From assembly GCA_028866655.1 (NCBI GenBank), contig JAGWHQ010000013.1, forward strand, positions 1 through 42,674: a DNA stretch of 42,674 bases, given 5' to 3'. A program made the translations under genes and the position numbers. Under the pieces are notes generated by a model. It worked only from the letters and a program-made list of their open reading frames with translations, ran no database searches and was not told the DNA's origin. This document shows positions 16,081 through 24,154 of this stretch, piece after piece. Source of the stretch: Nitrososphaerota archaeon (lineage in GTDB: Archaea > Thermoproteota > Nitrososphaeria > Nitrososphaerales > Nitrosopumilaceae). The stretch's first letter is position 1; each line of letters opens with the position of its first letter.

Positions 16081-16659
16081 ATGTCTATTCCACCTGACTT
16101 GAAAAAATCTCTGGCAAACTATAAACACAATTCTCTTTTTTGGACGGACTTGCTGTACTTGATGTCAAACAGGCAACAATCACTTGCTGCCACCGGACCG
16201 TTTAGAAAGTTCGCAATCAATGCCAAAACCCTGAGTACAGAAACCATTGAAATGAATGAAGATATGACAGAATTTAACACTAGGTTATCTGAATACTATA
16301 AACAACTCACTGATACATGGAATGAGGCCCAGAAAGAATACTCTAGAAAAGTACCCGAACTTCCAAATGATGTAGAACACATGGAGGCATCAAAACGTAT
16401 ATGGATTGATATATTTGAAAACTATTTTACAAGACTTTTTGATTCTGCTGAATTTGCAGAGAACTTTGGTCAACTGGTATCCAGTGAACTTGAGATTGCC
16501 AAACACTGGAACAACATGGCGTCCACATTGCTTGAAAGTGCAAACATGCCTACAAAGAAGGAGATGGATGATGTGTACAAAGAATTACACTCTTTGCGAA
16601 AAAGAGTTGCCAAACTTGAAAAAATAGCAAACAAGGGAGGAACTCCAAATGGCCAATGA
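16081..16659 (+). CDS. phaE: Class III PHA synthase subunit PhaE
   Basis: The 192-residue protein is shorter than bacterial PhaE but keeps the diagnostic C-terminus: a long helix with NMPTKKEMDDVYKELHSLRKRVAKLEK, where the NxPT-(K/R)-xE-(M/L)-D pattern and coiled coil mark the PhaE family. The upstream part is helical and Trp-containing (RIWIDIFENYF), as expected. PhaE has no catalytic residues and activates PhaC in a heteromeric synthase on the granule. It overlaps phaC by 11 bases, a translational coupling that fits the stoichiometric complex. Confidence 0.88.
   Translation: MSIPPDLKKSLANYKHNSLFWTDLLYLMSNRQQSLAATGPFRKFAINAKTLSTETIEMNEDMTEFNTRLSEYYKQLTDTWNEAQKEYSRKVPELPNDVEHMEASKRIWIDIFENYFTRLFDSAEFAENFGQLVSSELEIAKHWNNMASTLLESANMPTKKEMDDVYKELHSLRKRVAKLEKIANKGGTPNGQ
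16636..16640 (+). promoter_or_regulatory. Shine-Dalgarno site of phaC
   Basis: GGAGG, 8 bases before the phaC ATG and inside the end of phaE. It marks internal re-initiation in an operon whose first gene appears leaderless. Confidence 0.5.
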
Positions 16660-17719
16660 GATTAAAGTAGATCCTCAAATGTTGGCTGAATTTATCAAAC
16701 TAAACAAGAACATATTTGAAGCGCCAAATCTTGCCAAGTCTCTTGATGAGATTAATCTTGAAATTACTCCGCACGAAGTCGTATATACTGAAGGAAAAGT
16801 TCGATTACTTCACTTCAATCCGCCAGTCCAAAAACAACTAAAGACACCACTTGTGATTGCATATGCTTTGATAAACAGATTTCATATTTTGGATATACAT
16901 CCGAAAAAGAGCTGGATAAAACATTTGCTAAATCAAGGAATAGATGTATACTTGATTGATTGGGGAACGCCAACTCAGATAAATCGGCACGAGGGATTTG
17001 ATGATTATGTTAATGGCTATATGGACAATTGTATTGATTTTGTAAGAAAAGAGACATTGTCTAATGCTGTATCTCTTCAAGGATATTGTACTGGTGGAAC
17101 ATTATCTACAGTGTATTCTGCCCTATATCCCAAGAAAATTAAGAATCTGACTCTAACTGCACCAGTGATTGATGGACGAAGAGATAGTACTGTGGTATCA
17201 AACTTGGCAAAACACATGGATGTTGACAAACTGGTAGATACTCTGGGTAACATGCCACCTGAATTGATGTATTATGTTTTTTCGATTTTAAAACCCTTTG
17301 AGCAAGGATTTGAAAAATACCTTAATTTCTTCAAAAATATTCACGACCAGGAGTATGTTGAAAACTTTATTCGAGTGGAAAAGTGGGTCTCAGATACACC
17401 ACCAATTCCAGGTGAATTGTATAGGCAGTGGATTAAGGATGTTTACCAAGAAAACCTCTTGATTGATAACAAAATGTATGTGGGCGGAAAACAGGTATCG
17501 TTAAAAAATATTTCAATGCCTTTACTTACGCAGGTTGCAGTAGGTGATCATCTGGTCTCCCCTGAATGTAGTATGCCTATTCACTATGCTGTATCAAGTG
17601 AGGATAAGACGCTCAAAATATATCCGACTGGACATGTGGGCATGATTGCAAGCTCATTTTCACAAAAAAAGGTTCTTCCAGAATATGCCCAATGGCTAGT
17701 CGAAAGATCTGAAAAATAA
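16649..17719 (+). CDS. phaC: Class III PHA synthase catalytic subunit PhaC
   Basis: The 356-residue length matches class III PhaC. The lipase-like box GYCTGG places the nucleophile at Cys147. The acid is Asp300 in VAVGDHLVSPE, and the general base is His329 in TGHVG. All three sit two residues earlier than the Cys149/Asp302/His331 triad known for the Allochromatium enzyme. The protein polymerises (R)-3-hydroxyacyl-CoA into PHA with PhaE. Carbon could come from the 3-hydroxybutyryl-CoA of the thaumarchaeal 3-hydroxypropionate/4-hydroxybutyrate cycle, though the stereochemistry would need an extra step. Convergent with the phasin gene, 19 bases away. Confidence 0.93.
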   Translation: MANEIKVDPQMLAEFIKLNKNIFEAPNLAKSLDEINLEITPHEVVYTEGKVRLLHFNPPVQKQLKTPLVIAYALINRFHILDIHPKKSWIKHLLNQGIDVYLIDWGTPTQINRHEGFDDYVNGYMDNCIDFVRKETLSNAVSLQGYCTGGTLSTVYSALYPKKIKNLTLTAPVIDGRRDSTVVSNLAKHMDVDKLVDTLGNMPPELMYYVFSILKPFEQGFEKYLNFFKNIHDQEYVENFIRVEKWVSDTPPIPGELYRQWIKDVYQENLLIDNKMYVGGKQVSLKNISMPLLTQVAVGDHLVSPECSMPIHYAVSSEDKTLKIYPTGHVGMIASSFSQKKVLPEYAQWLVERSEK

Positions 17720-17738
17720 AAAATAAAAAATTATTGGT

Positions 17739-18152
17739 CTAGTTCTTGCTTGGAGTCCATGCTGAGAACCATGACTGCAGTATGTTAGCATCCATTGTTG
17801 TGAATGCTTTTAGGTTGTCATTGAATGTCTTGATGTTTTGTCTTGCTGCTTCCATTGCTGCTAGTACTGCTTTATTTTGTACTGAACTTGTTTTCACTAT
17901 CTCATCTGTTGCATCATTAATTGCTTTGAGATAAGTTGGTGGAAGGTTTGCAGTAAAGCCGCTCTTTGTTGCTGCTTCTTGTTGGAACTCAATTGCTGTT
18001 TCTACTGCATTCTTGTATGCTGTTGCAAATTCTTGCTGTAGATTTGAGATTGCCTGGATGTATTGTGTGACATTCTTTTCTGCCTCTTCGAAATATCGAT
18101 TTACATTCTGCTTGTATATTGCGTATGTTTCTTTTGCTTCTGTCTTGCTCAT
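17739..18152 (-). CDS. Phasin-like protein, second gene of the fusion operon
   Basis: A 137-residue helical protein with heptad-like Ala/Gln/Lys-rich repeats (VTQYIQAISNLQQEFATAYKN, AVLAAMEAARQNIKTFND) and a Trp-containing end (SWFSAWTPSKN). This is the general phasin pattern. Its ATG overlaps the stop of the phasin-AbrB fusion by 4 bases (ATGA), and a near-perfect Shine-Dalgarno AGGAGGTGA precedes it, so the two are translationally coupled. The strong site suggests high expression, as expected for an abundant granule coat protein. Confidence 0.7.
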   Translation of the reverse strand: MSKTEAKETYAIYKQNVNRYFEEAEKNVTQYIQAISNLQQEFATAYKNAVETAIEFQQEAATKSGFTANLPPTYLKAINDATDEIVKTSSVQNKAVLAAMEAARQNIKTFNDNLKAFTTMDANILQSWFSAWTPSKN

Positions 18153-18568
18153 TTTTTCACCTCCTGTCGTGAATTACTTTTATGGATTGGAACTACAATC
18201 ACTTGGACCAGATCATTTTCCTTGATTCCAATTGCTTCTCTTTCTGCTTCGGGTATGGAAATTCTGCCATTACTTCCAACTGATGTCTTGAATGCACCCC
18301 ATGATGAAAATTGGGGCAAATTTTGTGCAAGATTAAACCAGTTGTACATGGCCTTTGATCCACTTTCTGCAAAAGTTTGTACAAAATCTGCTTGTGTTTT
18401 GGTGGTCTTGTCTGCCATCTCTTTTAGTGTATCCAGTGGATTTGTTTGGTTTGTACGATTCATCATATCTCCAAATGTTCGCATAAAGTCCATCTGGGCT
18501 TTACCGCTTCGTTGGATCCATTCTCTAAAGATGGCCGATGGGTCAGGTTGGTCATAGTTACCATTCAT
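18149..18568 (-). CDS. Phasin fused to an AbrB/SpoVT-type DNA-binding domain
   Basis: This 139-residue protein has two parts. Residues 1-90 are phasin-like helix (FREWIQRSGKAQMDFMRTFG, TKTQADFVQTFAESGSKAMYNW). Residues 93-129 form a swapped-hairpin AbrB domain: KTSVGSNGRISIPEAEREA followed by IGIKENDLVQVIVVPI. AbrB dimers bind DNA. In haloarchaea, an AbrB-like regulator (PhaR) is encoded next to phaP as a separate gene and represses PHA genes; here the two functions are on one chain. Granule binding could titrate the protein off DNA. It is first gene of a two-gene operon and shares its TATA box with the divergent dehydrogenase. Confidence 0.75.
   Translation of the reverse strand: MNGNYDQPDPSAIFREWIQRSGKAQMDFMRTFGDMMNRTNQTNPLDTLKEMADKTTKTQADFVQTFAESGSKAMYNWFNLAQNLPQFSSWGAFKTSVGSNGRISIPEAEREAIGIKENDLVQVIVVPIHKSNSRQEVKK
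18157..18165 (-). promoter_or_regulatory. Near-perfect Shine-Dalgarno site AGGAGGTGA
   Basis: Read on the minus strand, 4 bases from the ATG of the second phasin gene and embedded in the last codons of the fusion gene. It is the strongest ribosome binding site noticed in the window. Confidence 0.6.
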
Positions 18569-18573
18569 TGGTA

Positions 18574-18620
18574 ATGATAACCAGCCAAAGGTATATAACC
18601 GTATTGATAGGCATGATAAC
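18574..18620. promoter_or_regulatory. Shared divergent promoter with flanking ATGATAAC repeats
   Basis: A single symmetric box GGTATATAACC (TATATAA at 18592-18598) stands 27 bases from the ATG of the minus-strand fusion gene and 28 bases from the ATG of the plus-strand dehydrogenase. The octamer ATGATAAC is repeated directly on each side (18574-18581 and 18613-18620), and the left copy is part of an imperfect dyad GGTAATGATAACC (18570-18582). These are candidate operators for the AbrB domain. Confidence 0.55.
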
Positions 18621-18622
18621 TG

Positions 18623-20011
18623 ATGTTAATTAAGACAATCAATCCTGCAACTGAAGAAGTCATTGCTGAATATCAAAACATCACAGAGGCTGATCTTAAA
18701 AATAAAGTAGCAAAATCACGAGAGGCTTTTTCCAAGTGGAAGACTAATTCTAAAAACAGAGCCGTGTTTTTACACATCTTGTCTGAAAATCTTCGAAAGA
18801 ACAAAGAGTCTTTAGCAAAAGTTGCCACACAAGAGATGGGCAAGCCACTCAAAGAATCATTGGCCGAAGTAGAAAAATGTGCATGGGCCATGGAGTTTTA
18901 TGGTGACAATGGTGAAACTTTTCTAAATCCTGAAATAATCAATACGGATGCAAGAAAAAGTTTTGTTGCATTTCAGCCAATTGGAGTTATTGCAAGTATC
19001 ATGCCGTGGAACTTTCCATATTGGCAGGCATTGAGATTTGCAGCGCCATCACTTATGGCTGGAAACACAATTGTGCTAAAGCCTGCAAGCGTTACGATGC
19101 AGTGTGGAATTGAGATGGAAAAATTATTCACAAACACTGGATTTCCTGAAGGTGTATTTCAGACACTTGTCAGCAATTCCAGCATGGCTGAAAAATTGAT
19201 TGATTCTGATATTAATGCAGTAACTTTTACTGGAAGCAATGTCGTTGGCGCCAAAGTTGCACAGCGTGCAACATCACAAATCAAAAAATGTGTTTTAGAG
19301 CTTGGTGGAAGCGATCCGTTTATTGTCTGCTCTGATGCTGATGTTGAAAAAGCATCTACTGGTGCTGTAAAGGGACGATTCATCAATTGTGGCCAGAGCT
19401 GTATTGCATCAAAGAGATTCTTCGTGGTAAAAAATCTCGCAAAGGAATTCATTGAAAAGTTTGTACAAAAGGTGGAAAAACTAAACGTGGGAGACCCAAT
19501 GTCTGATACTACTGACATTGGCCCGCTTGTAAATGCTGATGGTCTTAGTAGGATCGAAGAGATGGTAAAAGACGCTGTAGCCAAAGGTGCTCAAATTCTC
19601 ACAGGAGGCAAGCGACTCAGAGACAAGGGCTATTTTTACGCACCCACAGTTTTGGACCACATCACACAAGACATGATGATGGCACATGAGGAAGTATTTG
19701 GTCCAGTAGCGCCAGTGACTATAGTTGAGGATGAAGATGAGGCAATCAGGCTTGCAAACTCTTCTCAATATGGCTTGGGTGCAAGCATATGGACCCAAAA
19801 TCTGGACAAGGCAGAAAAACTATCTGCACTGATTGATTCCGGCATGGTTGCGGTAAATAATGTACTGGTATCTGATCCAAGAATTCCATTTGGTGGTGTC
19901 AAACAAAGTGGATTTGGTAGAGAACTATCAAAATATGGCATGCTTGAATTTGTTAATGTCAAGTCTGTACGATACTATGATCAGCTGGTACAATATCATC
20001 GTGTAGAATAA
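18623..20011 (+). CDS. Aldehyde dehydrogenase, succinate-semialdehyde dehydrogenase (Sad/YneI-like)
   Basis: The 462-residue protein is a full NAD(P)-dependent aldehyde dehydrogenase. It shows MPWNFPYWQALRFAAPSLMAGN (Asn130), the FTGSNVVGA nucleotide-binding turn, general base Glu226 in LELGGSDPF and nucleophile Cys260 in NCGQSCIASKRF. The MPWNFPYWQ and GQSCIASKRF forms match the short succinate-semialdehyde dehydrogenase group. Succinic semialdehyde is an intermediate of the thaumarchaeal carbon cycle, so it may oxidise it, or the enzyme may act as a CoA-acylating relative; which is unresolved. It is divergent from the PHA granule operon and probably co-regulated. Confidence 0.85.
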   Translation: MLIKTINPATEEVIAEYQNITEADLKNKVAKSREAFSKWKTNSKNRAVFLHILSENLRKNKESLAKVATQEMGKPLKESLAEVEKCAWAMEFYGDNGETFLNPEIINTDARKSFVAFQPIGVIASIMPWNFPYWQALRFAAPSLMAGNTIVLKPASVTMQCGIEMEKLFTNTGFPEGVFQTLVSNSSMAEKLIDSDINAVTFTGSNVVGAKVAQRATSQIKKCVLELGGSDPFIVCSDADVEKASTGAVKGRFINCGQSCIASKRFFVVKNLAKEFIEKFVQKVEKLNVGDPMSDTTDIGPLVNADGLSRIEEMVKDAVAKGAQILTGGKRLRDKGYFYAPTVLDHITQDMMMAHEEVFGPVAPVTIVEDEDEAIRLANSSQYGLGASIWTQNLDKAEKLSALIDSGMVAVNNVLVSDPRIPFGGVKQSGFGRELSKYGMLEFVNVKSVRYYDQLVQYHRVE

Positions 20012-20087
20012 ATTTTTCACAACAAAAATTTTTCTGATGTGGATTGCAAATTTTGTAAAAATATTTTTCCTAGATTAAAAAAGAGTC

Positions 20088-20228
20088 CTAGTGAAATAGG
20101 ACTGCTGTAATAATTCCTGCTCCGATGACTGCACCTAGTCCCAAAAACAGGACATCATATGCTATTACTTTTTTGAAAGGAGCCCGTACCTCTGCTGCCC
20201 ACACTGTGGGCTTTGGTTTGTCTGTCAT
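20088..20228 (-). CDS. Small single-helix membrane protein
   Basis: A 46-residue protein with a charged N-terminus (TDKPKPTVWAAEVRAPFKK) and one Gly/Ala-rich membrane helix (about 24-45) ending at His46. A clear ATG and a sensible topology support it. Similar tiny one-helix proteins are common in thaumarchaea and some are subunits of respiratory complexes, but no such link is visible here. Confidence 0.6.
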   Translation of the reverse strand: MTDKPKPTVWAAEVRAPFKKVIAYDVLFLGLGAVIGAGIITAVLFH

Positions 20229-20404
20229 GATGTTATTTACCGTCCTCGAACTGATAAAATATCATAAGCTTGTTTTATTATTGTTAAGCTAAGTTTCTTA
20301 CGATGATTCTATTTTGATGACATACAATTAGCTTGTCCTACTGCATTTTACCCCTTGGAGTTTTTGTATGATTGATAAATATGATAAGAGATATCTTATG
20401 TGAA

Positions 20405-20551
20405 ATGCGCACTGATACTTGCAGACACTGTGGATATGAACTTGAGATGTTAAAGAAATGTCTCATATGTGACAAGCCATTCCAGTTTTACTGCAAGGCG
20501 TGCAGAAAAGAAAGTGAAGAACAAGTACACAATGACTGTCTCAAGTGCTGA
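20405..20551 (+). CDS. Small cysteine-rich zinc-binding protein
   Basis: The 48-residue protein contains eight cysteines: CRHC, CLIC, CKAC and a C-terminal DCLKC. The pattern suggests two treble-clef or zinc-ribbon sites (CxxC pairs at 6/9, 19/22, 30/33 and 45/48). It is too short for catalysis and is probably a nucleic-acid or protein adaptor. The family is not recognised. Confidence 0.7.
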   Translation: MRTDTCRHCGYELEMLKKCLICDKPFQFYCKACRKESEEQVHNDCLKC

Positions 20552-20595
20552 CATGCAGATTATTTTATAATGAACCTGTTTTTTCATTTGATTAA

Positions 20596-21234
20596 ATGAA
20601 ATATGTTATAGTATCGGCAATCTTGCTTGCAAGTTTTGCAGTTTTGGCTTTATTGGTTGTTCAAAATAATATGCGTATTTTGGAATGGGACAATTCTTCA
20701 TTTGTTACAATAAACAATCCTGGAGGAAAGACCATTAGCAAAATAATGGTGGGCTTGTCAAAGTATGGAAGAGAAGCAGTGTGGATTGGAGTTACTGCAC
20801 TACTTTTTATTTTTGGTAAAAAAGATGGTCGCAAGGTAGCAGTCTTGCTCACTATAACTTTTCTGATTCTGATTCCTCTTGGAACTATTCTAAAAGATGA
20901 GGTGGATAGACCACGACCAGTTCCGGTTTCAAGTGATAATCTATTGGTAAAAAATGAAACGGATCCGTCTTTTCCATCTGGTCATGCAGTAATTGTTTCA
21001 TCTGGTGCAGCAATTCTTCTTCTGAGATTCAATAAAGGCAAGCAGATTATCTTGTCTATTATTCTTGCAATTGAGGCAATGCTTGTTGCATATTCGCGAG
21101 TCTATGTCGGTGTTCATTATCCGCTGGATGTGATTGCAGGAATCTTTCTTGGTGTGGGTATAGCATGTGCAGTTGTTGCCTCTAGCAAATACATGGGGCC
21201 AATCTTTTCACGTATTGATTCTATGAAAAGATAA
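20596..21234 (+). CDS. PAP2-family membrane phosphatase
   Basis: The 212-residue membrane protein has all three PAP2 motifs: KDEVDRPRP (Lys100 to Pro108), PSFPSGH (126-130, with catalytic His130) and SRVYVGVHYPLDV (His174, Asp178). There are five or six helices. The family removes phosphate from phosphatidic acid, undecaprenyl diphosphate or similar lipids at the outer face of the membrane. In archaea it may recycle polyprenyl carriers for glycosylation of the abundant surface proteins. Confidence 0.87.
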   Translation: MKYVIVSAILLASFAVLALLVVQNNMRILEWDNSSFVTINNPGGKTISKIMVGLSKYGREAVWIGVTALLFIFGKKDGRKVAVLLTITFLILIPLGTILKDEVDRPRPVPVSSDNLLVKNETDPSFPSGHAVIVSSGAAILLLRFNKGKQIILSIILAIEAMLVAYSRVYVGVHYPLDVIAGIFLGVGIACAVVASSKYMGPIFSRIDSMKR

Positions 21235-21313
21235 TCTGAAATTTTCATCACATACTTTGTAATCCTGAAAATCAATAATGCTAAATAACTAACACGGAGT
21301 ATCGAAATTATAT

Positions 21314-21928
21314 ATGATAGATCCTGAAGTGCAAGAGATTAGAAGTATGACATTTGAGATTAATCCTATTATAGTAAACAGGTGGTCTCCAAGATCATTT
21401 GTACCGTCTGAGATAAGCGACAAGGAATTATTTTCTCTTTTTGAATCTGCAAGGTGGGCTCCATCATCTTCTAACAGTCAACCATGGAGATTCATCTATG
21501 CAAAAAGGGACTCGCCAAACTGGAATGACTTTTTCAACCTGTTAATTGACTTTAACAAGCAGTGGTGTGCTAATGCATCTGCCTTGGTGGTTGTCATATC
21601 CAGAAAGACCTTTGAAAATAACGGACAGCTGTCACTGACGCACCAGTTTGATACTGGTGCAGCATGGGAAAATCTTGCAATTCAGGCAGTTTCTCAGGGA
21701 CTGGCTACGCATGCAATGGCTGGGTTTGACTATGCCAAGGCAAAGACAACTCTTGATGTTCCTGATGATTTTGAAGTGATGGTAATGATTGCAATTGGGA
21801 AAAGAGACACAAAGGATAAACTGTCTCCAGAACTTCAAGCCCGTGAAACTCCAAACACTAGAAAACCCTTGTCAGAAATTGTAATGGATGGCAAGTTTGG
21901 AAACAAGGCCAAGTCATTATCTATCTAA
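21314..21928 (+). CDS. Nitroreductase-family protein
   Basis: The 204-residue protein is a flavin (FMN) nitroreductase-fold enzyme. Signatures are NRWSPRSF near the N-terminus, ESARWAPSSSNSQPWRFIY (FMN phosphate and re-face binding), GAAWENLAIQAVSQGLATHAM and the VMVMIAIGKRD strand. It would reduce a nitro, quinone or enone substrate with NAD(P)H; the substrate is unknown. ATG 21314 is used; ATG at 21350 would also give a full domain. Confidence 0.85.
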   Translation: MIDPEVQEIRSMTFEINPIIVNRWSPRSFVPSEISDKELFSLFESARWAPSSSNSQPWRFIYAKRDSPNWNDFFNLLIDFNKQWCANASALVVVISRKTFENNGQLSLTHQFDTGAAWENLAIQAVSQGLATHAMAGFDYAKAKTTLDVPDDFEVMVMIAIGKRDTKDKLSPELQARETPNTRKPLSEIVMDGKFGNKAKSLSI

Positions 21929-22163
21929 TCTTCATACTTGATTATGTGAGTAGTTTGTCTAACTCCGAAACTAAAGAAAGGAAAATTATATGATCTCACA
22001 AAAGAAGGTAAAAGTATTTTGAATTCAATATAATGTGATAAAAAGAAATGAGTATAAACTTCAATTCTTACAAATCCAAATTCAAGAAAGATAAGCCAAA
22101 TAGAGCATACTTGTAGATCATAAGAAAATAATTAATAATACAGTATTATGACCTACTTTCATC

Positions 22164-23420
22164 TTGCCCGTTCCGATAAACACAGGCGACACAGCCTGGC
22201 TTATGATAGCATCTAGCTTGGTGCTTCTTATGATTCCTGCACTAGGTATGTTTGAGGCTGGCCTTTTAAGACAAAAAAATACAGTCTCTGTCTTTATGCA
22301 GATCTTCTTTGGTCTTGCATTGCTTAGTGTGATGTGGTTTACAGTTGGATTTAGTTTAACTTTTGGACCTGATACTGGTGAAGGCCTAACTGGAAATACT
22401 GATTGGCGGTTCTTACACGGTGTCTCACAAAAGGAAGGGCTTCATTATGCTCCAACAGTACCAGGAGTTTCATTTGCAATGTTCCAGATGATGTTTGCTG
22501 TAATTACACCATTGATTCTAACTGGTGCGGTAGCAGAGAGAATGAGATTTAGTGCATATGTTCTGTTTATTGTTGCTTGGAGTGCCCTGATCTATTATCC
22601 TCTAGTGCATTGGATTTGGGGAGATGGGTGGTTACACAAGCTTGGTGTAGTTGACTTTGCAGGTGGTATGATAATTCACACAACAACAGGCGTTGGAGGA
22701 ATTGCAGCTGCTCTAGTGCTTGGAAGAAGACTTGGGTTTGGTCCTGGTATAATGGTTCCACACAATATTCCACTTGCAGTTCTTGGTTCATCACTTCTTT
22801 GGCTTGGTTGGTTTGGATTTAATGCTGGCAGTGCATATTCTGCAGGCTCTCTTTCTGGTGTTACAATAGTGAATACACAAATGGCATCTGCAGTATCATG
22901 TCTTATCTGGGTTGTAATATTCTGGATAAGGACAAGAAAATCTAGTATTATTGCTGCAATCAACGGTGCAGTTGCAGGCCTTGCAGGGATTACTCCAGCT
23001 TCTGGATATGTAGGAGTTGAATTTGCTGTAGTGATTGGAATTGTAGTAGGATTTGCATCATCGCTTATGGTGCCAATATTCAAAGAAAAATTAAAGATTG
23101 ATGATGCTCTTGACATTGGTGCAGTTCATGGTGTTTCTGGAATTATTGGTTCACTTCTTGTAGGCGTATTTGCCAATTCTGCAGTAAACCACCTTGGAAT
23201 AAATGGTTGGCTGTATGGAAATCCGGGACAATTAGAATCTCAGGCAATTGGAGTGGGTATTGCTGTACTAATGGGATTTGGTGGTACATGGGTGATTCTC
23301 AAGATATTGAAAGCCTTGATTCCAATACGAGTGAGTCCTGAAGTAGAAGAGGCAGGGCTAGATATTGAAGAACATGCAGAAAGAGCATACTCTGACGAAG
23401 AAGAATATGGCAAGCTTTGA
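22164..23420 (+). CDS. amt: Ammonium transporter (Amt family)
   Basis: The 418-residue protein has the Amt fold of 11 helices. It keeps Asp164 in VVDFAGG and the twin pore histidines His172 (IIHTTTGVGG) and His322 (GAVHGVSGIIGS), with the family signature FGFNAGSAYSAG. It brings ammonium or ammonia into an ammonia oxidiser. The start is TTG: the ATG at 22148 is in another frame, and a TTAATAAT box lies about 29 bases upstream, which fits a leaderless start. The cytoplasmic tail is acidic (DIEEHAERAYSDEEEYG). No PII (GlnK) gene is adjacent. Confidence 0.95.
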   Translation: MPVPINTGDTAWLMIASSLVLLMIPALGMFEAGLLRQKNTVSVFMQIFFGLALLSVMWFTVGFSLTFGPDTGEGLTGNTDWRFLHGVSQKEGLHYAPTVPGVSFAMFQMMFAVITPLILTGAVAERMRFSAYVLFIVAWSALIYYPLVHWIWGDGWLHKLGVVDFAGGMIIHTTTGVGGIAAALVLGRRLGFGPGIMVPHNIPLAVLGSSLLWLGWFGFNAGSAYSAGSLSGVTIVNTQMASAVSCLIWVVIFWIRTRKSSIIAAINGAVAGLAGITPASGYVGVEFAVVIGIVVGFASSLMVPIFKEKLKIDDALDIGAVHGVSGIIGSLLVGVFANSAVNHLGINGWLYGNPGQLESQAIGVGIAVLMGFGGTWVILKILKALIPIRVSPEVEEAGLDIEEHAERAYSDEEEYGKL

Positions 23421-23471
23421 TCTGGTAATATGGAATATCTTAAAATATAAAATTGATCTTTGTTAGATCAG

Positions 23472-23627
23472 ATGGGCGGATTTGAGAAGAACTGTCCTGT
23501 ATGTGGTAAGAAATTTACCAGTTTGATAGAATATACTAATCATATTGGTATTGATCACAAGGACATATCGCCTGACCAAATACTGAAGATCAACAAAGAA
23601 GACAAGTGGTCGTTTTCAAACAAATAA
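23472..23627 (+). CDS. Small C2H2 zinc-finger protein
   Basis: The 51-residue protein holds one C2H2-like finger, CPVCGKKFTSLIEYTNHIGIDH (Cys8, Cys11, His24, His29), then a short charged tail. The spacing (x12 between second Cys and first His) is canonical. Such archaeal fingers bind DNA, RNA or protein. It lies directly after amt and may be co-transcribed. Confidence 0.7.
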   Translation: MGGFEKNCPVCGKKFTSLIEYTNHIGIDHKDISPDQILKINKEDKWSFSNK

Positions 23628-23634
23628 CATGTAA

Positions 23635-23970
23635 TCACTCGGGATTGTCTTGCAATTTCTTTAAGAGCATGTCTATCTTTTTGTCAAGTTCTTGTATTGC
23701 ATCAAACGAGCTTTCGTGTTTATCATCAAAGTCTGCAAGTTTTTTTAAAATATCACTGTGATTTTCCTCTAGGTCCTCTATTCTACTTAGTATCTTGTCT
23801 TGTTGTCTTGTTGTCCTGTTTTGTCTATTGTATATCCACCAACTGACTATTCCTCCAATTATTGCACCTCCTGCGATTCCCAAGTATGTTGAAGATGCAT
23901 TGCTCATGTCGCTGCAATTCTTTGAGATCTCAGTCATACATCCCCAGAGATCAAGGACTATGGGTAACAT
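23635..23970 (-). CDS. Membrane-anchored coiled-coil protein
   Basis: This 111-residue protein has a short external N-terminus with two cysteines, a Gly/Ala/Ile membrane helix (about 30-47) with a Trp-Trp boundary, and a charged coiled-coil tail (ILSRIEDLEENHSDILKKL to LDKKIDMLLKKLQ). The tail is heptad-patterned and probably oligomerises. It is convergent with the zinc-finger gene. No family is recognised. Confidence 0.6.
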   Translation of the reverse strand: MLPIVLDLWGCMTEISKNCSDMSNASSTYLGIAGGAIIGGIVSWWIYNRQNRTTRQQDKILSRIEDLEENHSDILKKLADFDDKHESSFDAIQELDKKIDMLLKKLQDNPE

Positions 23971-24154
23971 ACTGGTATGTCAAAAATGATGTATATGATG
24001 CTTTTACATTGTCTATGAGCATCAGTTAACGAGTTTGTGAAATGATTGCAAGTGAAATGATTTGAATGCTGTAAAATTGTCTATGGGAAATAAAACTTGT
24101 GCATGATTGTATGTATGTTGTTCAATTATATGCCATGATGTGATTTACTAGATA

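Noticed and set aside
18063-18557. 164-codon plus-strand frame opposite the phasin operon
   Set aside because: The minus strand carries the AbrB domain, the coupled ATGA junction and the strong Shine-Dalgarno site; the plus frame has no recognisable content.
22048-22116. 22-codon ATG frame upstream of amt (possible leader peptide)
   Set aside because: Too short, with the nearest TATA-like box only about 18 bases upstream and no attenuator-like structure seen.
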